Positions 54,305 through 62,562 of a stretch of DNA of 64,000 nt are shown piece by piece. The translations under genes were made by a program, and so were the position numbers. Source of the DNA: CAYMZZ01 sp047600605 (GTDB lineage Bacteria; Bacteroidota; Bacteroidia; Chitinophagales; Chitinophagaceae); contig JASGKK010000001.1 of NCBI GenBank assembly GCA_047600605.1, positions 1,302,001 to 1,366,000 on the forward strand. Direction: 5' to 3'. Under the pieces are notes generated by a model. It ran no database searches, was not told where the DNA came from, and worked only from the letters and a program-made list of their open reading frames with translations. Position 1 is the stretch's first letter. Every line of letters begins with the position of its first letter.

Positions 54305-55774
54305 TTATCCTTCTATTTCATACTCCAGAAAGATGTCATTTTTGAATTTCTCATTCAGTTTTTTCATCGCTGTCTCATTGGCTTTTTTTATCGTCACCCG
54401 GTCCGTCTTCATATTGGCCAGTATTTTCACATGATCTCCATTAACGAACAACTTTCCCTTACATTTTTTTATCAGTTCGGCACTCAACAGGTCATTTGGC
54501 ATCGTATTAAGCCAGCCATCGTTGATCTTTTTGAAATCAAGCGTTGCCATCGCCGTAAGTTCGTCGCTGGTCATCAGGTCAAGGCCGAGATGTGTTGCTG
54601 TACCATTATGACTGAGGTGATGCCCCACTTTATAGAAAACCGTTTTTTCAAGCAGGTATGAAATATCTTTTTTCACCAGCTCACCTTTGATCTTCACGGG
54701 CCACTTCAGACCCATATGCCAGCTTTTCCAGTTGCCCAATTCCGCATCGGCCGGAAAAAGCAATACCCGTTCAGAGCCTTCAAACTGGATGGCCAGAGCC
54801 AGGCTGGTGTTATTGATACTACGTTCATACCGCATAGCGAGGCTGCCCGCACTGTATAACCAGTCATAATCAATTTTGCGCCAGTCCCCTTCTTTTTCGT
54901 ATTTGCTTCGTAATGCATTTGGCTGATCGCCCAATTCGTATTCGGAATCAAAAGGTAGCCTGGCAGACTGATCGGTTATTGAAGTAGCATCCAGGGCAGA
55001 AAGGAAGGCAAAGTCTTTGCGGCTCGGCGCTTCTCTTTGTTCATAGTTATCCTCTTCGTTTTCCGTTTCATTAAGCAGATTATAATCTTTTGGCGGGCCC
55101 AGTACATAAAAGCGGATACCCGGCGCCCCGGCAAGACCAGAACGTACATCACCGGGCTCGAGCAGATCCACTTCTGTGTCCGGCTTGATCACCAGAAATT
55201 CCTTGAATTTTTCCACCATAGTGGGAAGCGGTTGCCCACCAGCCGCTTTCAGCAAATTCAGTTCATTCAGGGAACTTAAAGAATGAATAAACTTCTTTTT
55301 GCCGGCTATCATAAGTCCACTGTTCATTTCATCTTTCAGCGTTTTTTCATAATACTGGCTTTTATCCAGCCCCTGTAGCCGGGATACTGCGATGTTCAGG
55401 GCTTTGCTTACTTCACTTCGATTGGCACGGTAATCGTTGGCGGTTGCATCCTCATCATTTTCCGTCCAGGCAAACCATACTTTCTTAAAGGTAAACTGGT
55501 CAAAAAAATGCCTGGCCTTATCAAACCCGTTGATATGATCTGCATGTTCGTGGGTTACCACCAGCAGATCAATGACTCCTCCGGTTTTATCCTGAATATC
55601 TTCTGCCACCTTTTCAAACTGTGCCTTCCCGCCATGAATAAATCCACAATCGATCATCATATTAAAACTCACGCGGGTGCTTTTTTTGAACTGCAGCAAA
55701 AAACAATCGCCTGTGCCGCCTTTATACATACGAACAGCGATCTTATTGATACGGGTAGTACTCGCTTTTGCCAT
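54305..55774 (-). CDS. ComEC-like metallo-beta-lactamase-fold hydrolase
   Basis: This 489-residue protein has the MBL metal-binding motif THEHADH at residues 74-80, within LLVVTHEHADHINGF. The region before it (MYKGGTGDCFLLQFK then FNMMIDCG) resembles the GxGDxxLL opening of the MBL domain of ComEC. The C-terminal third has KVGHHLSHNGTATHLGLDLM. No signal peptide is seen, so it should be cytosolic. The reaction is not known: MBL folds act on nucleic acids, phosphodiesters or thioesters. It is the third gene of an operon with a patatin and a metallopeptidase, starting 8 bases after the peptidase stop. Confidence 0.82.
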   Translation of the reverse strand: MAKASTTRINKIAVRMYKGGTGDCFLLQFKKSTRVSFNMMIDCGFIHGGKAQFEKVAEDIQDKTGGVIDLLVVTHEHADHINGFDKARHFFDQFTFKKVWFAWTENDEDATANDYRANRSEVSKALNIAVSRLQGLDKSQYYEKTLKDEMNSGLMIAGKKKFIHSLSSLNELNLLKAAGGQPLPTMVEKFKEFLVIKPDTEVDLLEPGDVRSGLAGAPGIRFYVLGPPKDYNLLNETENEEDNYEQREAPSRKDFAFLSALDATSITDQSARLPFDSEYELGDQPNALRSKYEKEGDWRKIDYDWLYSAGSLAMRYERSINNTSLALAIQFEGSERVLLFPADAELGNWKSWHMGLKWPVKIKGELVKKDISYLLEKTVFYKVGHHLSHNGTATHLGLDLMTSDELTAMATLDFKKINDGWLNTMPNDLLSAELIKKCKGKLFVNGDHVKILANMKTDRVTIKKANETAMKKLNEKFKNDIFLEYEIEG

Positions 55775-55782
55775 ATATGCAA

Positions 55783-57849
55783 TTAATGAGTGTGAAGAAA
55801 ATGAAATGGTTCGTTCATCGTGTTACCTGGTCCCAATCCGAAATAGGCCTGAAACTGGCTCTGCGTATATTTCTCGCCATGCAGGTGCTTATACAGGGCA
55901 ATACAACGGGCTTCATCCAACTCACGCACCTGACCATCGAGCAGGCGCGTATTCAGTAAGGGTTTCGAAATAGCATATTTCAGGTCCAGGCTATCCAGAT
56001 CAAATATGAGTGTGCAACCACCACTTACCATCATGTTGCCTTCTTTTCGTCCTGGTATAATCTTATATCCTGTTTTGCCGGGGGCAATTGTGATCCACGC
56101 CCGCTGTACCAGCGTCACAATGATCTGGTTAACCTGTGTGCCATTGGGACCCACTCTCGAGGCCAGGTGCAGCGACTGCACAAATACCGAAGGCCAGTCT
56201 TTTCCGTCCAGTTCATACGCCTCAGTGCTATCTATACCAAGCCTGGTTGCTCCCTGTGTAAACAGCAGGCCCGTTAGTTTTTCAAACTCGAATGAGTTGT
56301 CAAATTTCTTCAGCAATCTCCGGTGTAACCCATAGATCGTCTTTAGGCCGGATCCATATTGACCGGCTATGTATTTTTTATTGATTGAAAAAATTTCACT
56401 CCGCTTTTTCTCATTCATGATCTCCTTTCTGTATTGATGCAAAAAGTCAGCAATGATTTTCAGGTGACCCTTGATGGCGATAGTATTCGGCGTGGGATAA
56501 GCCACACTGTCAACAGACAGATGTTTGATCCCGCTGGGATAAATTCCTCTTTTGCGGAAAGCATCAATAAATGCCAGCCGGTAATCCCGATTATCATCTT
56601 CGATCAGATCCGTATCTGCGGTGATAATACCCCGCAGAAAATCACCGAACGTAATGTCTACCGGCGGACAGTAATCAAGCGCCCTGATACACATATTTAG
56701 TACGTGCTGAGCAGTTTTGGACGCCTCGGCTGCCAGCCTGTTTACCAGGTCGGGGTTCAACTCACCCTGGGGCAGTATACCAGATCCGTTGCTGGCAATC
56801 CGCAGCAGATCACTGATACGGCTTTTATAGATAGAGAGAAATGCTTCGAAAATCGCCGATACCAGTATTGAGCCGCGCTGATGAGGCTCCATGATGGTGC
56901 GGTATTCATTGCCTGTAGGTATCTTAGGTGTCCAGTTCTTTGTTTTCGGATCAATAGTACCGATCGCATCACGCAGCGCGCCATAATTACCAATGGCAAT
57001 ACCAAACTCCTGGGCCAGTTTTCCCAACAGGTTCTGGGATGTGAGATCCCCGCGAGTAGCGGCAATCTGACTCTTGAGCACATTGGGAAAAGTGAAATGC
57101 TGAAACAGCGCTACAATATCGGAAAACGCTTCATGAAAGGCCAGCACATCCGAATTACTGTTCTCAATATAGGTGCGATGCAACCCATCGAGAATGGCAT
57201 GCGTGGTCTCATGGGCAATGATATCATGGCTCAGGCAGGTGAATGTGAGATTATCAGGCATCTGCAGGGTAACATCTGCCGGCCTTGCGGCAAAATAGCC
57301 AAACAGCAAGGCTTTCTTTTGTGGTGAATAAAATGCATTGGCCTCGCGCATGGCATGCGGATAGATACGAAGGGTGGGCACATATTCATCCACGATCCTG
57401 CGCCTGACCGTTTCTGTTTTTTTCTTACGGCCGGAAACTTTTTCTCCGCTCACCACTTCTTCTTTCACTATCTGCCGCGGGCTCCACAATACAGGCCGGC
57501 CCAGGCCTGCTTCAAAATTTTTTATGGTAGTCATGGTCACTGCATAGACCATCTGCTGGTGAAATTGCGGATTACTGCCCGAGGGAGTCAACCCATCCTG
57601 CGCCAGGATATACGGATGATCGAGGTCCACCGGTGAATAAAATTTATCCACTGTGGGGTCATAGTCGATCACTTCCACATATTCGCCTATAGGCCCCGGA
57701 TGCAATCTTTTTTCCGGATCGGCATCATCACGATCCTCCCAGGGCACTTTATAGGTGATATCGTTGATCAATGCAGTATCAAGCTGCAATGAAAGGGAGG
57801 GGTCAAAAGCATACCCTCTTAATTTCCGGAAAGGAGGTTTTCTTATCAT
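55783..57849 (-). CDS. Thermolysin-like (gluzincin) metallopeptidase-type protein
   Basis: This 688-residue protein has a clear gluzincin site. HETTH is at residues 213-217 in HDIIAHETTHAILDGLHR, and the third ligand Glu240 is in HEAFSDIVALF, the same HExxH-(20)-ExxxD layout as M4 thermolysin. There is no signal peptide or pro-domain, so it should act in the cytosol. The N-terminal 200 residues (VPWEDRDDADPEKRLHPGPI) and the C-terminal 440 are not recognised. It starts 1 base after the patatin stop and is followed by the MBL gene. The target is unknown, but activation of a partner by cleavage is a reasonable guess. Confidence 0.82.
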   Translation of the reverse strand: MIRKPPFRKLRGYAFDPSLSLQLDTALINDITYKVPWEDRDDADPEKRLHPGPIGEYVEVIDYDPTVDKFYSPVDLDHPYILAQDGLTPSGSNPQFHQQMVYAVTMTTIKNFEAGLGRPVLWSPRQIVKEEVVSGEKVSGRKKKTETVRRRIVDEYVPTLRIYPHAMREANAFYSPQKKALLFGYFAARPADVTLQMPDNLTFTCLSHDIIAHETTHAILDGLHRTYIENSNSDVLAFHEAFSDIVALFQHFTFPNVLKSQIAATRGDLTSQNLLGKLAQEFGIAIGNYGALRDAIGTIDPKTKNWTPKIPTGNEYRTIMEPHQRGSILVSAIFEAFLSIYKSRISDLLRIASNGSGILPQGELNPDLVNRLAAEASKTAQHVLNMCIRALDYCPPVDITFGDFLRGIITADTDLIEDDNRDYRLAFIDAFRKRGIYPSGIKHLSVDSVAYPTPNTIAIKGHLKIIADFLHQYRKEIMNEKKRSEIFSINKKYIAGQYGSGLKTIYGLHRRLLKKFDNSFEFEKLTGLLFTQGATRLGIDSTEAYELDGKDWPSVFVQSLHLASRVGPNGTQVNQIIVTLVQRAWITIAPGKTGYKIIPGRKEGNMMVSGGCTLIFDLDSLDLKYAISKPLLNTRLLDGQVRELDEARCIALYKHLHGEKYTQSQFQAYFGLGPGNTMNEPFHFLHTH

Positions 57850-57850
57850 A

Positions 57851-59146
57851 TTAGAACAATGATGGACAATATAGTTTTACCTGCAATTCTGTAAGCGCCT
57901 GTGCCTGTTTGATAAGGCAATCAATTTTGTGCCGGCTCAGCGCGGTCAGGTTCGTGCCTACATTACGCGCTATCTGTTTTTCCATCTCTGATGGCTTCGG
58001 GATTGCAGCATAATTGAGCCGTTGTTTGAGATAGGCTTCAATTTCGTCTTTGAATTGCCGTGGGTCAGCCACCCACTCTGGTCGCAGCGCATGTGCTGCT
58101 ATCACCTGCGGGGTGATCTGCTTCTTAGCCAGGTTGTCTATAAAACCAGGAATACAATTCTCTACATCCCAGGCCAGGGAAAAATAGGCAATTTCTTTAT
58201 TGGCCGTGCCGGCATTATCATACACATTCTGCACCATCTGCGCTTTCTTAATGCGCGACATAAATACATTCACTGTTTCTATCAGCAATGAGATCGTGTT
58301 ACTGAATTTCATTTCTCCCGTTGAGCCACCACCGGCATCGCTGGTGATCACAATATCACAATCATATCGCCCCTGCACTACTACCTTATGGATACCCTGG
58401 TTGTCATACACCCCACCATCGACCAGCAACGGATGATACTCTTTTGCCTGATCGGGGTTCACAAAGAACTGGCGATCTATTTTCACAGGCGTAAAGGCAA
58501 ATGGCACACAACTGGAGGCCATGACTGCACGTGCAACAGGGAAATTACCGGCACTGAACCGCACAGGTTCTTTCAGATATTCATATGCAGAATCGCCCAT
58601 CCATTTTTTGGAAAACGTAAATGGCTTTGCTGTCTGCAGATTGGTAGAACCCACCACCAGTACAGGGTGATCCGGCAATTGACTCAGCGTCGTCCCACTA
58701 TAAAAGAAACGGTCATAAATTTTTTCTATCAGTTTGCTGACCGGAAAAATGTAAAACTGGAATTTCAGCAACAACCATATCCATATAGCCAGCAAGAGCG
58801 GAAACAACCAGGCATAGCAGGTAAAAAGCGCATACACAGCCGGGGCCAGAAAAAGAAGCGAGAATAAAATCAGCCGGAGCATCATCCAGGAGAAAATAAC
58901 ACGGCTGATCACATTTTTTGTCTGCAATCCATTATATAATCCGTTATAGAAACTGTTGAAATCCTGTGCCGGCGAGACAGCATAGGCAGCGCCTGTAATA
59001 GAACCGCCAGAGATCGTGGATATTATATCAATACGCGAAAGCAGGCCCAGTTCATGCAGTTTATGAAGTGTTCCCAGATGAAAAGCAGTGGCACGATAAC
59101 CACCCCCAGACAGCGCAAGGCCCACGCGCGGGGTCGATGATGGCAT
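57851..59146 (-). CDS. Patatin-like phospholipase with inserted membrane helices
   Basis: This 431-residue protein starts with the patatin oxyanion loop (LALSGGGYRATAFHLGTLHK) and has a nucleophile region ISTISGGSITG with Ser49. The catalytic Asp is in DGGVYDNQG at residues 243-251. Between about residues 82 and 135 lie two strongly hydrophobic segments (LRLILFSLLFLAPAVYALF and LFPLLLAIWIWLLLKFQFYI), which are not part of usual patatins and should place the enzyme at the inner membrane. Its product would be a lipid acyl hydrolase that could attack the cell's own membrane. It is the first gene of a three-gene operon. Confidence 0.88.
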   Translation of the reverse strand: MPSSTPRVGLALSGGGYRATAFHLGTLHKLHELGLLSRIDIISTISGGSITGAAYAVSPAQDFNSFYNGLYNGLQTKNVISRVIFSWMMLRLILFSLLFLAPAVYALFTCYAWLFPLLLAIWIWLLLKFQFYIFPVSKLIEKIYDRFFYSGTTLSQLPDHPVLVVGSTNLQTAKPFTFSKKWMGDSAYEYLKEPVRFSAGNFPVARAVMASSCVPFAFTPVKIDRQFFVNPDQAKEYHPLLVDGGVYDNQGIHKVVVQGRYDCDIVITSDAGGGSTGEMKFSNTISLLIETVNVFMSRIKKAQMVQNVYDNAGTANKEIAYFSLAWDVENCIPGFIDNLAKKQITPQVIAAHALRPEWVADPRQFKDEIEAYLKQRLNYAAIPKPSEMEKQIARNVGTNLTALSRHKIDCLIKQAQALTELQVKLYCPSLF

Positions 59147-59325
59147 AAGGTGTAATGGTTTAAGGTAAGAGAAAGGTCAGTAAAAAAAACTGAACCAGCA
59201 AGGGGAAAAATCCCCTAAAAAATAATTACCGGGTAAATACTATCCGCCAGCACTTAATAGCGGAGCAACAGTCCCGTCTATCTGTCAACAAAAATTTTAC
59301 GATATTCGTTGACACCCTTTTTATT

Positions 59326-59808
59326 ATGAAAAGTCTGAAACTATCCCTTTATTTTATCAATGTGGTAGCTACAGCCCTGGTGCTGCCTATCCTGTCTGTC
59401 GGTTGCGAATATTTCCTGTCTAACAAACCGCTCACAATGCACCTGGCGGGCATATGGTTTGTTTTCTGGGCAGTAGGTATACGCTTACTGATTGCAGGTA
59501 TCCGGCAAATCAGTAAGCCTGCCTTCACTGCATCCATTTTTGGCATCACTTCATCAGAAAGCTATCCGGTTATACGCGAATTGGGATTCGCAAATGTCAC
59601 TATGGGAATTACCGCATGCCTTGCGCTCTTCTACACTTCCTTTTATGTACCGGCGCTTTTATTGGGTCTGTTATATTTTGGCCTGGCAGGTTTTATGCAT
59701 ATCAGTAAAAAAGCAGCTTCTTTCAACGAAGGGATTGCGCTTGTTTCCGACCTCTACGTATTTATCATCTGCATGGGCTTACTGGCAGCAGGCATTATTT
59801 CAGCATAA
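59326..59808 (+). CDS. Small integral membrane protein of unknown function
   Basis: This 160-residue protein has four predicted membrane helices (NVVATALVLPILSVGCEYF, MHLAGIWFVFWAVGIRLLIA, SFYVPALLLGLLYFGLAGFM and LYVFIICMGLLAAGIISA). It is divergent from the patatin operon by 179 bases. I do not recognise the family, and it may not belong to the operon. Confidence 0.7.
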   Translation: MKSLKLSLYFINVVATALVLPILSVGCEYFLSNKPLTMHLAGIWFVFWAVGIRLLIAGIRQISKPAFTASIFGITSSESYPVIRELGFANVTMGITACLALFYTSFYVPALLLGLLYFGLAGFMHISKKAASFNEGIALVSDLYVFIICMGLLAAGIISA

Positions 59809-59814
59809 TGTCTG

Positions 59815-61125
59815 TTATTCTGTGCGGAGTAAAAATATCTGCAAGGATCCATCCACATATCTGTTATAGCAAAGCATATCTCCCCGTGGCGACCAGTTGA
59901 CGGCACCCGTTACCGCGCTGCAGTTCGGACCAGCAATTGTCAGCTGCCGCGTTTCTCCATCAGCCAGGCGCGTTACCTGTACCTCTCCTTCTGACACATA
60001 AGCCACCCACTTGCCATCGGGCGAAAAGTTGAATGCCCCTTCTACTGACTGCTGCAACCTGGTTAGCTGTACCGGCACACCGCCATTGGGCGAAATGCCC
60101 CACAATTGTATAATCCCTGCCTCATCTCCGGCCAGGAAGCCAATAAGTGAACCATCCGGAGTAGAACGCAACCAGTGGCGGGGAACGGCAGCCAGGCCGT
60201 TTTCGGTAAAACTGATCCGCCGTTGTTGTATAGACGCGGGTACTTCAGGCAACAGGTCGATAGTACCTGCATATCGGGGGTCGTCATACTCAATCAGAAG
60301 TGGATCCGGAATATCGGCTACAAAGATTTCCGTTTTCTTATTTCCCTTTGCATCTGTCAACTCTCCCTGAAAGGCAATAGCACGATGCTGCCGCGTACCA
60401 TCTGATCTCACATAGCCGTTTCCGCCAATCCAGCATTCGTCAAAGGCCCGGCCTATCTCATCTGAACCGGGTGTGGGATGCCTGACCACACGTGTTACCA
60501 GTACAGAATACATTTCACCATTCTTATTTTCACAATCATCTGCATTCGTTATCTGTACCGGCCGGGGAAACATAACAGCTACGGTGCGTGTGTCAATAAC
60601 CGCATTATCCTTTTTTGCCCGCTCACTGAGTATATGATCATTGTAGGTAAAACTGATCCATTGTCCATCACCGCTCCAGGTATGTGCATGCGTACCACCC
60701 CGCAGCGCACCGGGTGTAAAGGGCGCAACAATATCACGGGCATCCATCCAAACGGGTTTTAATGGACGTGCAATCTCTACCGCAATGCCCGTTCGCCGGG
60801 TAAACGAGTAGGGGTTGGCTTCATCTGCATTTTGAATGCCACCCAGAAACAATACTTTTTTCCCATCAGGAGAAAATGTGGCCGCACCCACACCGGGGCC
60901 ATAGACGGTTTGATGACTCGTCTGGTAAAGCAGTACATCTTCGCGGGTGCCGGTATTCACCATCCGGATCTCCCCATTGGCGGCGAGCTGCGCGTCCTTA
61001 TTACGCGTATCGTATACAATCCACTGACCATCGGGAGAAAAACACTGGGTACTATTAATGCAGTGGCCGGAACTGCCTTGTGTGATCTGAACCTCCGGCG
61101 CAGGAAACTGTTGAATGAAGATCAT
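59815..61125 (-). CDS. DUF3748/YidR-like beta-propeller protein
   Basis: This 436-residue soluble protein has PD40/TolB-type repeats: CFSPDGQWIVYDTRN, ATFSPDGKKVLFLGG, AFNFSPDGKWVAYVSEGEVQ and VNWSPRGDMLCYNRYV. Its arrangement, with GGTHAHTWSGDGQWISFTYN and DDCENKNGEMYSVLVTRVVR, is that of the DUF3748 family that includes E. coli YidR. No signal peptide is present, so it should be cytosolic. The function of the family is not known. An octamer repeat region lies upstream, and the AraC gene ends beyond it. Confidence 0.82.
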   Translation of the reverse strand: MIFIQQFPAPEVQITQGSSGHCINSTQCFSPDGQWIVYDTRNKDAQLAANGEIRMVNTGTREDVLLYQTSHQTVYGPGVGAATFSPDGKKVLFLGGIQNADEANPYSFTRRTGIAVEIARPLKPVWMDARDIVAPFTPGALRGGTHAHTWSGDGQWISFTYNDHILSERAKKDNAVIDTRTVAVMFPRPVQITNADDCENKNGEMYSVLVTRVVRHPTPGSDEIGRAFDECWIGGNGYVRSDGTRQHRAIAFQGELTDAKGNKKTEIFVADIPDPLLIEYDDPRYAGTIDLLPEVPASIQQRRISFTENGLAAVPRHWLRSTPDGSLIGFLAGDEAGIIQLWGISPNGGVPVQLTRLQQSVEGAFNFSPDGKWVAYVSEGEVQVTRLADGETRQLTIAGPNCSAVTGAVNWSPRGDMLCYNRYVDGSLQIFLLRTE

Positions 61126-61139
61126 GACAACCTATGAGC

Positions 61140-61394
61140 GATTTGAAGATTTGAAAATTTGAGGATTTGAAGATGGGAATGAGAAATATGCTAATGTGAT
61201 TAATGTGCTAATGTGCTGATGAAATTTGAAGATTTGAAAATTTGAGAATTTGAAGATGGGAGGATAATGTGCCAGTTTGCTAATGTGCTGATGTGCTAAT
61301 GATTTTGTTATTTAGAAAATATCCCTTCCTCCTTCTACCCTTTACCTCCTACCTCCTCTTTCACCCTTTATACTTTTAAACTCTTTAAACTTTT
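61140..61394. repeat. Octamer array region with two duplicated blocks
   Basis: The block GATTTGAA, GATTTGAA, AATTTGAG, GATTTGAA at 61140-61171 is followed by GTGCTAAT-type octamers (61186-61218). The same pair of arrays recurs at about 61224-61300 (ATTTGAA words, then GTGCTAAT words). TTTAAAC and TTTATAC words lie at 61367-61395 before the AraC stop. The gap holds no gene, and the arrays use the words of the 50741 and 51430 loci. Confidence 0.8.
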
Positions 61395-62273
61395 CTACGC
61401 CACACACTGCTTATTATACTTTCTCTTGTACTCAAACGGCGTCAACCCGGTAAAGCGTTTGAAGTGCCGGTAGAAATTAGACACATTATTGAATCCACAC
61501 TCGTAGCAGATGACACCAATAGCATACCTGTCTTCAATGATCATACGGCAGGCATGGCTGATACGTATTTCGGTAAGAAAATCAAGAAAGGTCTTATTGG
61601 TCATTGATTTGAAATAGCGGCAAAACGAATTGACGCTCAGATTGGCGATCACCGCTATTTCATCGAGATTAATATCTTTCTTGAAATTGGTAAGTGCGTA
61701 AGCTATTACACTATTAAGGCGAAGCGACTCATGATCAGTCACCTTATAAAAGGCATGTGCCGATGCGATAGTAGTCACTTCTTCTTTTTCGCTGATGATC
61801 TGTAAAATCTTCAGCAGGTAAAGAATACGCTCAAACCTGCTGGCCGTAGACAGTTCTATCATCAGTTGCCTGATCTGCTCGGCAGACTCTCCATGTACCA
61901 GCAACCCTTTTTTGGCCGATTCAAAAATGCGGGGTATCAGGTATGCTTCGGGTAATTGAAAGAACTCTTTGCCCAGGCAGTTAGGCGAAAACTGGATCAC
62001 AATGGCTTCGACCGCATAATCAGACTCATCCGTCAGTTCCTGCTCTTTGGCCCGCCAGCCATGAGGCAGGTTTTCTCCCAGCAATACCACCTCACCGGCG
62101 GTGAAATGAGATACATTATCACCAACCAGCCGGATACCCTCGCCTTTGATCACATACTGCAACTCCAGCTCGGGATGATAATGGAGCAGTTTGCCAAAAT
62201 TGGGCAACTTGTCGTGCCGTACAGAAAATGAACTCTGCAGTGGCACCGCCACTTTGTGAAAATGGGGTTTCAT
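61395..62273 (-). CDS. AraC family transcriptional regulator
   Basis: This 292-residue protein has an N-terminal cupin sensor (LLHYHPELELQYVIKGEGIR and AGEVVLLGENLPHGW) and a C-terminal pair of helix-turn-helix motifs (INLDEIAVIANLSVNSFCRY, ICYECGFNNVSNFYRHFKRF). It ends with LTPFEYKRKY, typical of AraC/XylS. It probably activates sugar use genes. A ribulokinase gene lies upstream on the same strand, so pentose metabolism is plausible. ATG at 62273 is chosen over TTG at 62279. Confidence 0.92.
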   Translation of the reverse strand: MKPHFHKVAVPLQSSFSVRHDKLPNFGKLLHYHPELELQYVIKGEGIRLVGDNVSHFTAGEVVLLGENLPHGWRAKEQELTDESDYAVEAIVIQFSPNCLGKEFFQLPEAYLIPRIFESAKKGLLVHGESAEQIRQLMIELSTASRFERILYLLKILQIISEKEEVTTIASAHAFYKVTDHESLRLNSVIAYALTNFKKDINLDEIAVIANLSVNSFCRYFKSMTNKTFLDFLTEIRISHACRMIIEDRYAIGVICYECGFNNVSNFYRHFKRFTGLTPFEYKRKYNKQCVA

Positions 62274-62430
62274 ATGCAAGCTTTATTCAGAATAACTTCC
62301 TGCTGCAGCCAGCCGGGAGAGCCTTAATGATTATACGAATTTATTATCCGTTTCCTGTTGTTTATAGTGCAATCGTTCTAACGAATTTAAGGTTTATACT
62401 TATCTGAAACAAGCATTTACAGAGGAAAAA

Positions 62431-62444
62431 AGTGGTTATCCACT
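62431..62444 (-). terminator. Terminator-like hairpin after the ribulokinase gene
   Basis: AGTGG (62431-62435) pairs with CCACT (62440-62444) around TTAT. On the minus strand it is followed by TTTTTTCC. It lies about 120 bases past the kinase stop, in a 289-base gap that must also contain the AraC promoter. Confidence 0.5.
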
Positions 62445-62562
62445 ATTATTTTGCGATCCCGTGAATAACCGGTGAGGGTTATCATTTTATGGTAAGATCG
62501 TATAAAAAATAGGCGATAAAGTGCAAAGGATACTTAGCAGAGGAGTCGAATTTTGCAGGCTT

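Noticed and set aside
54305..59146. CBASS or type VI effector assignment of the patatin operon
   Set aside because: No CD-NTase, Cap accessory gene, VgrG, PAAR or immunity-like neighbour is present.
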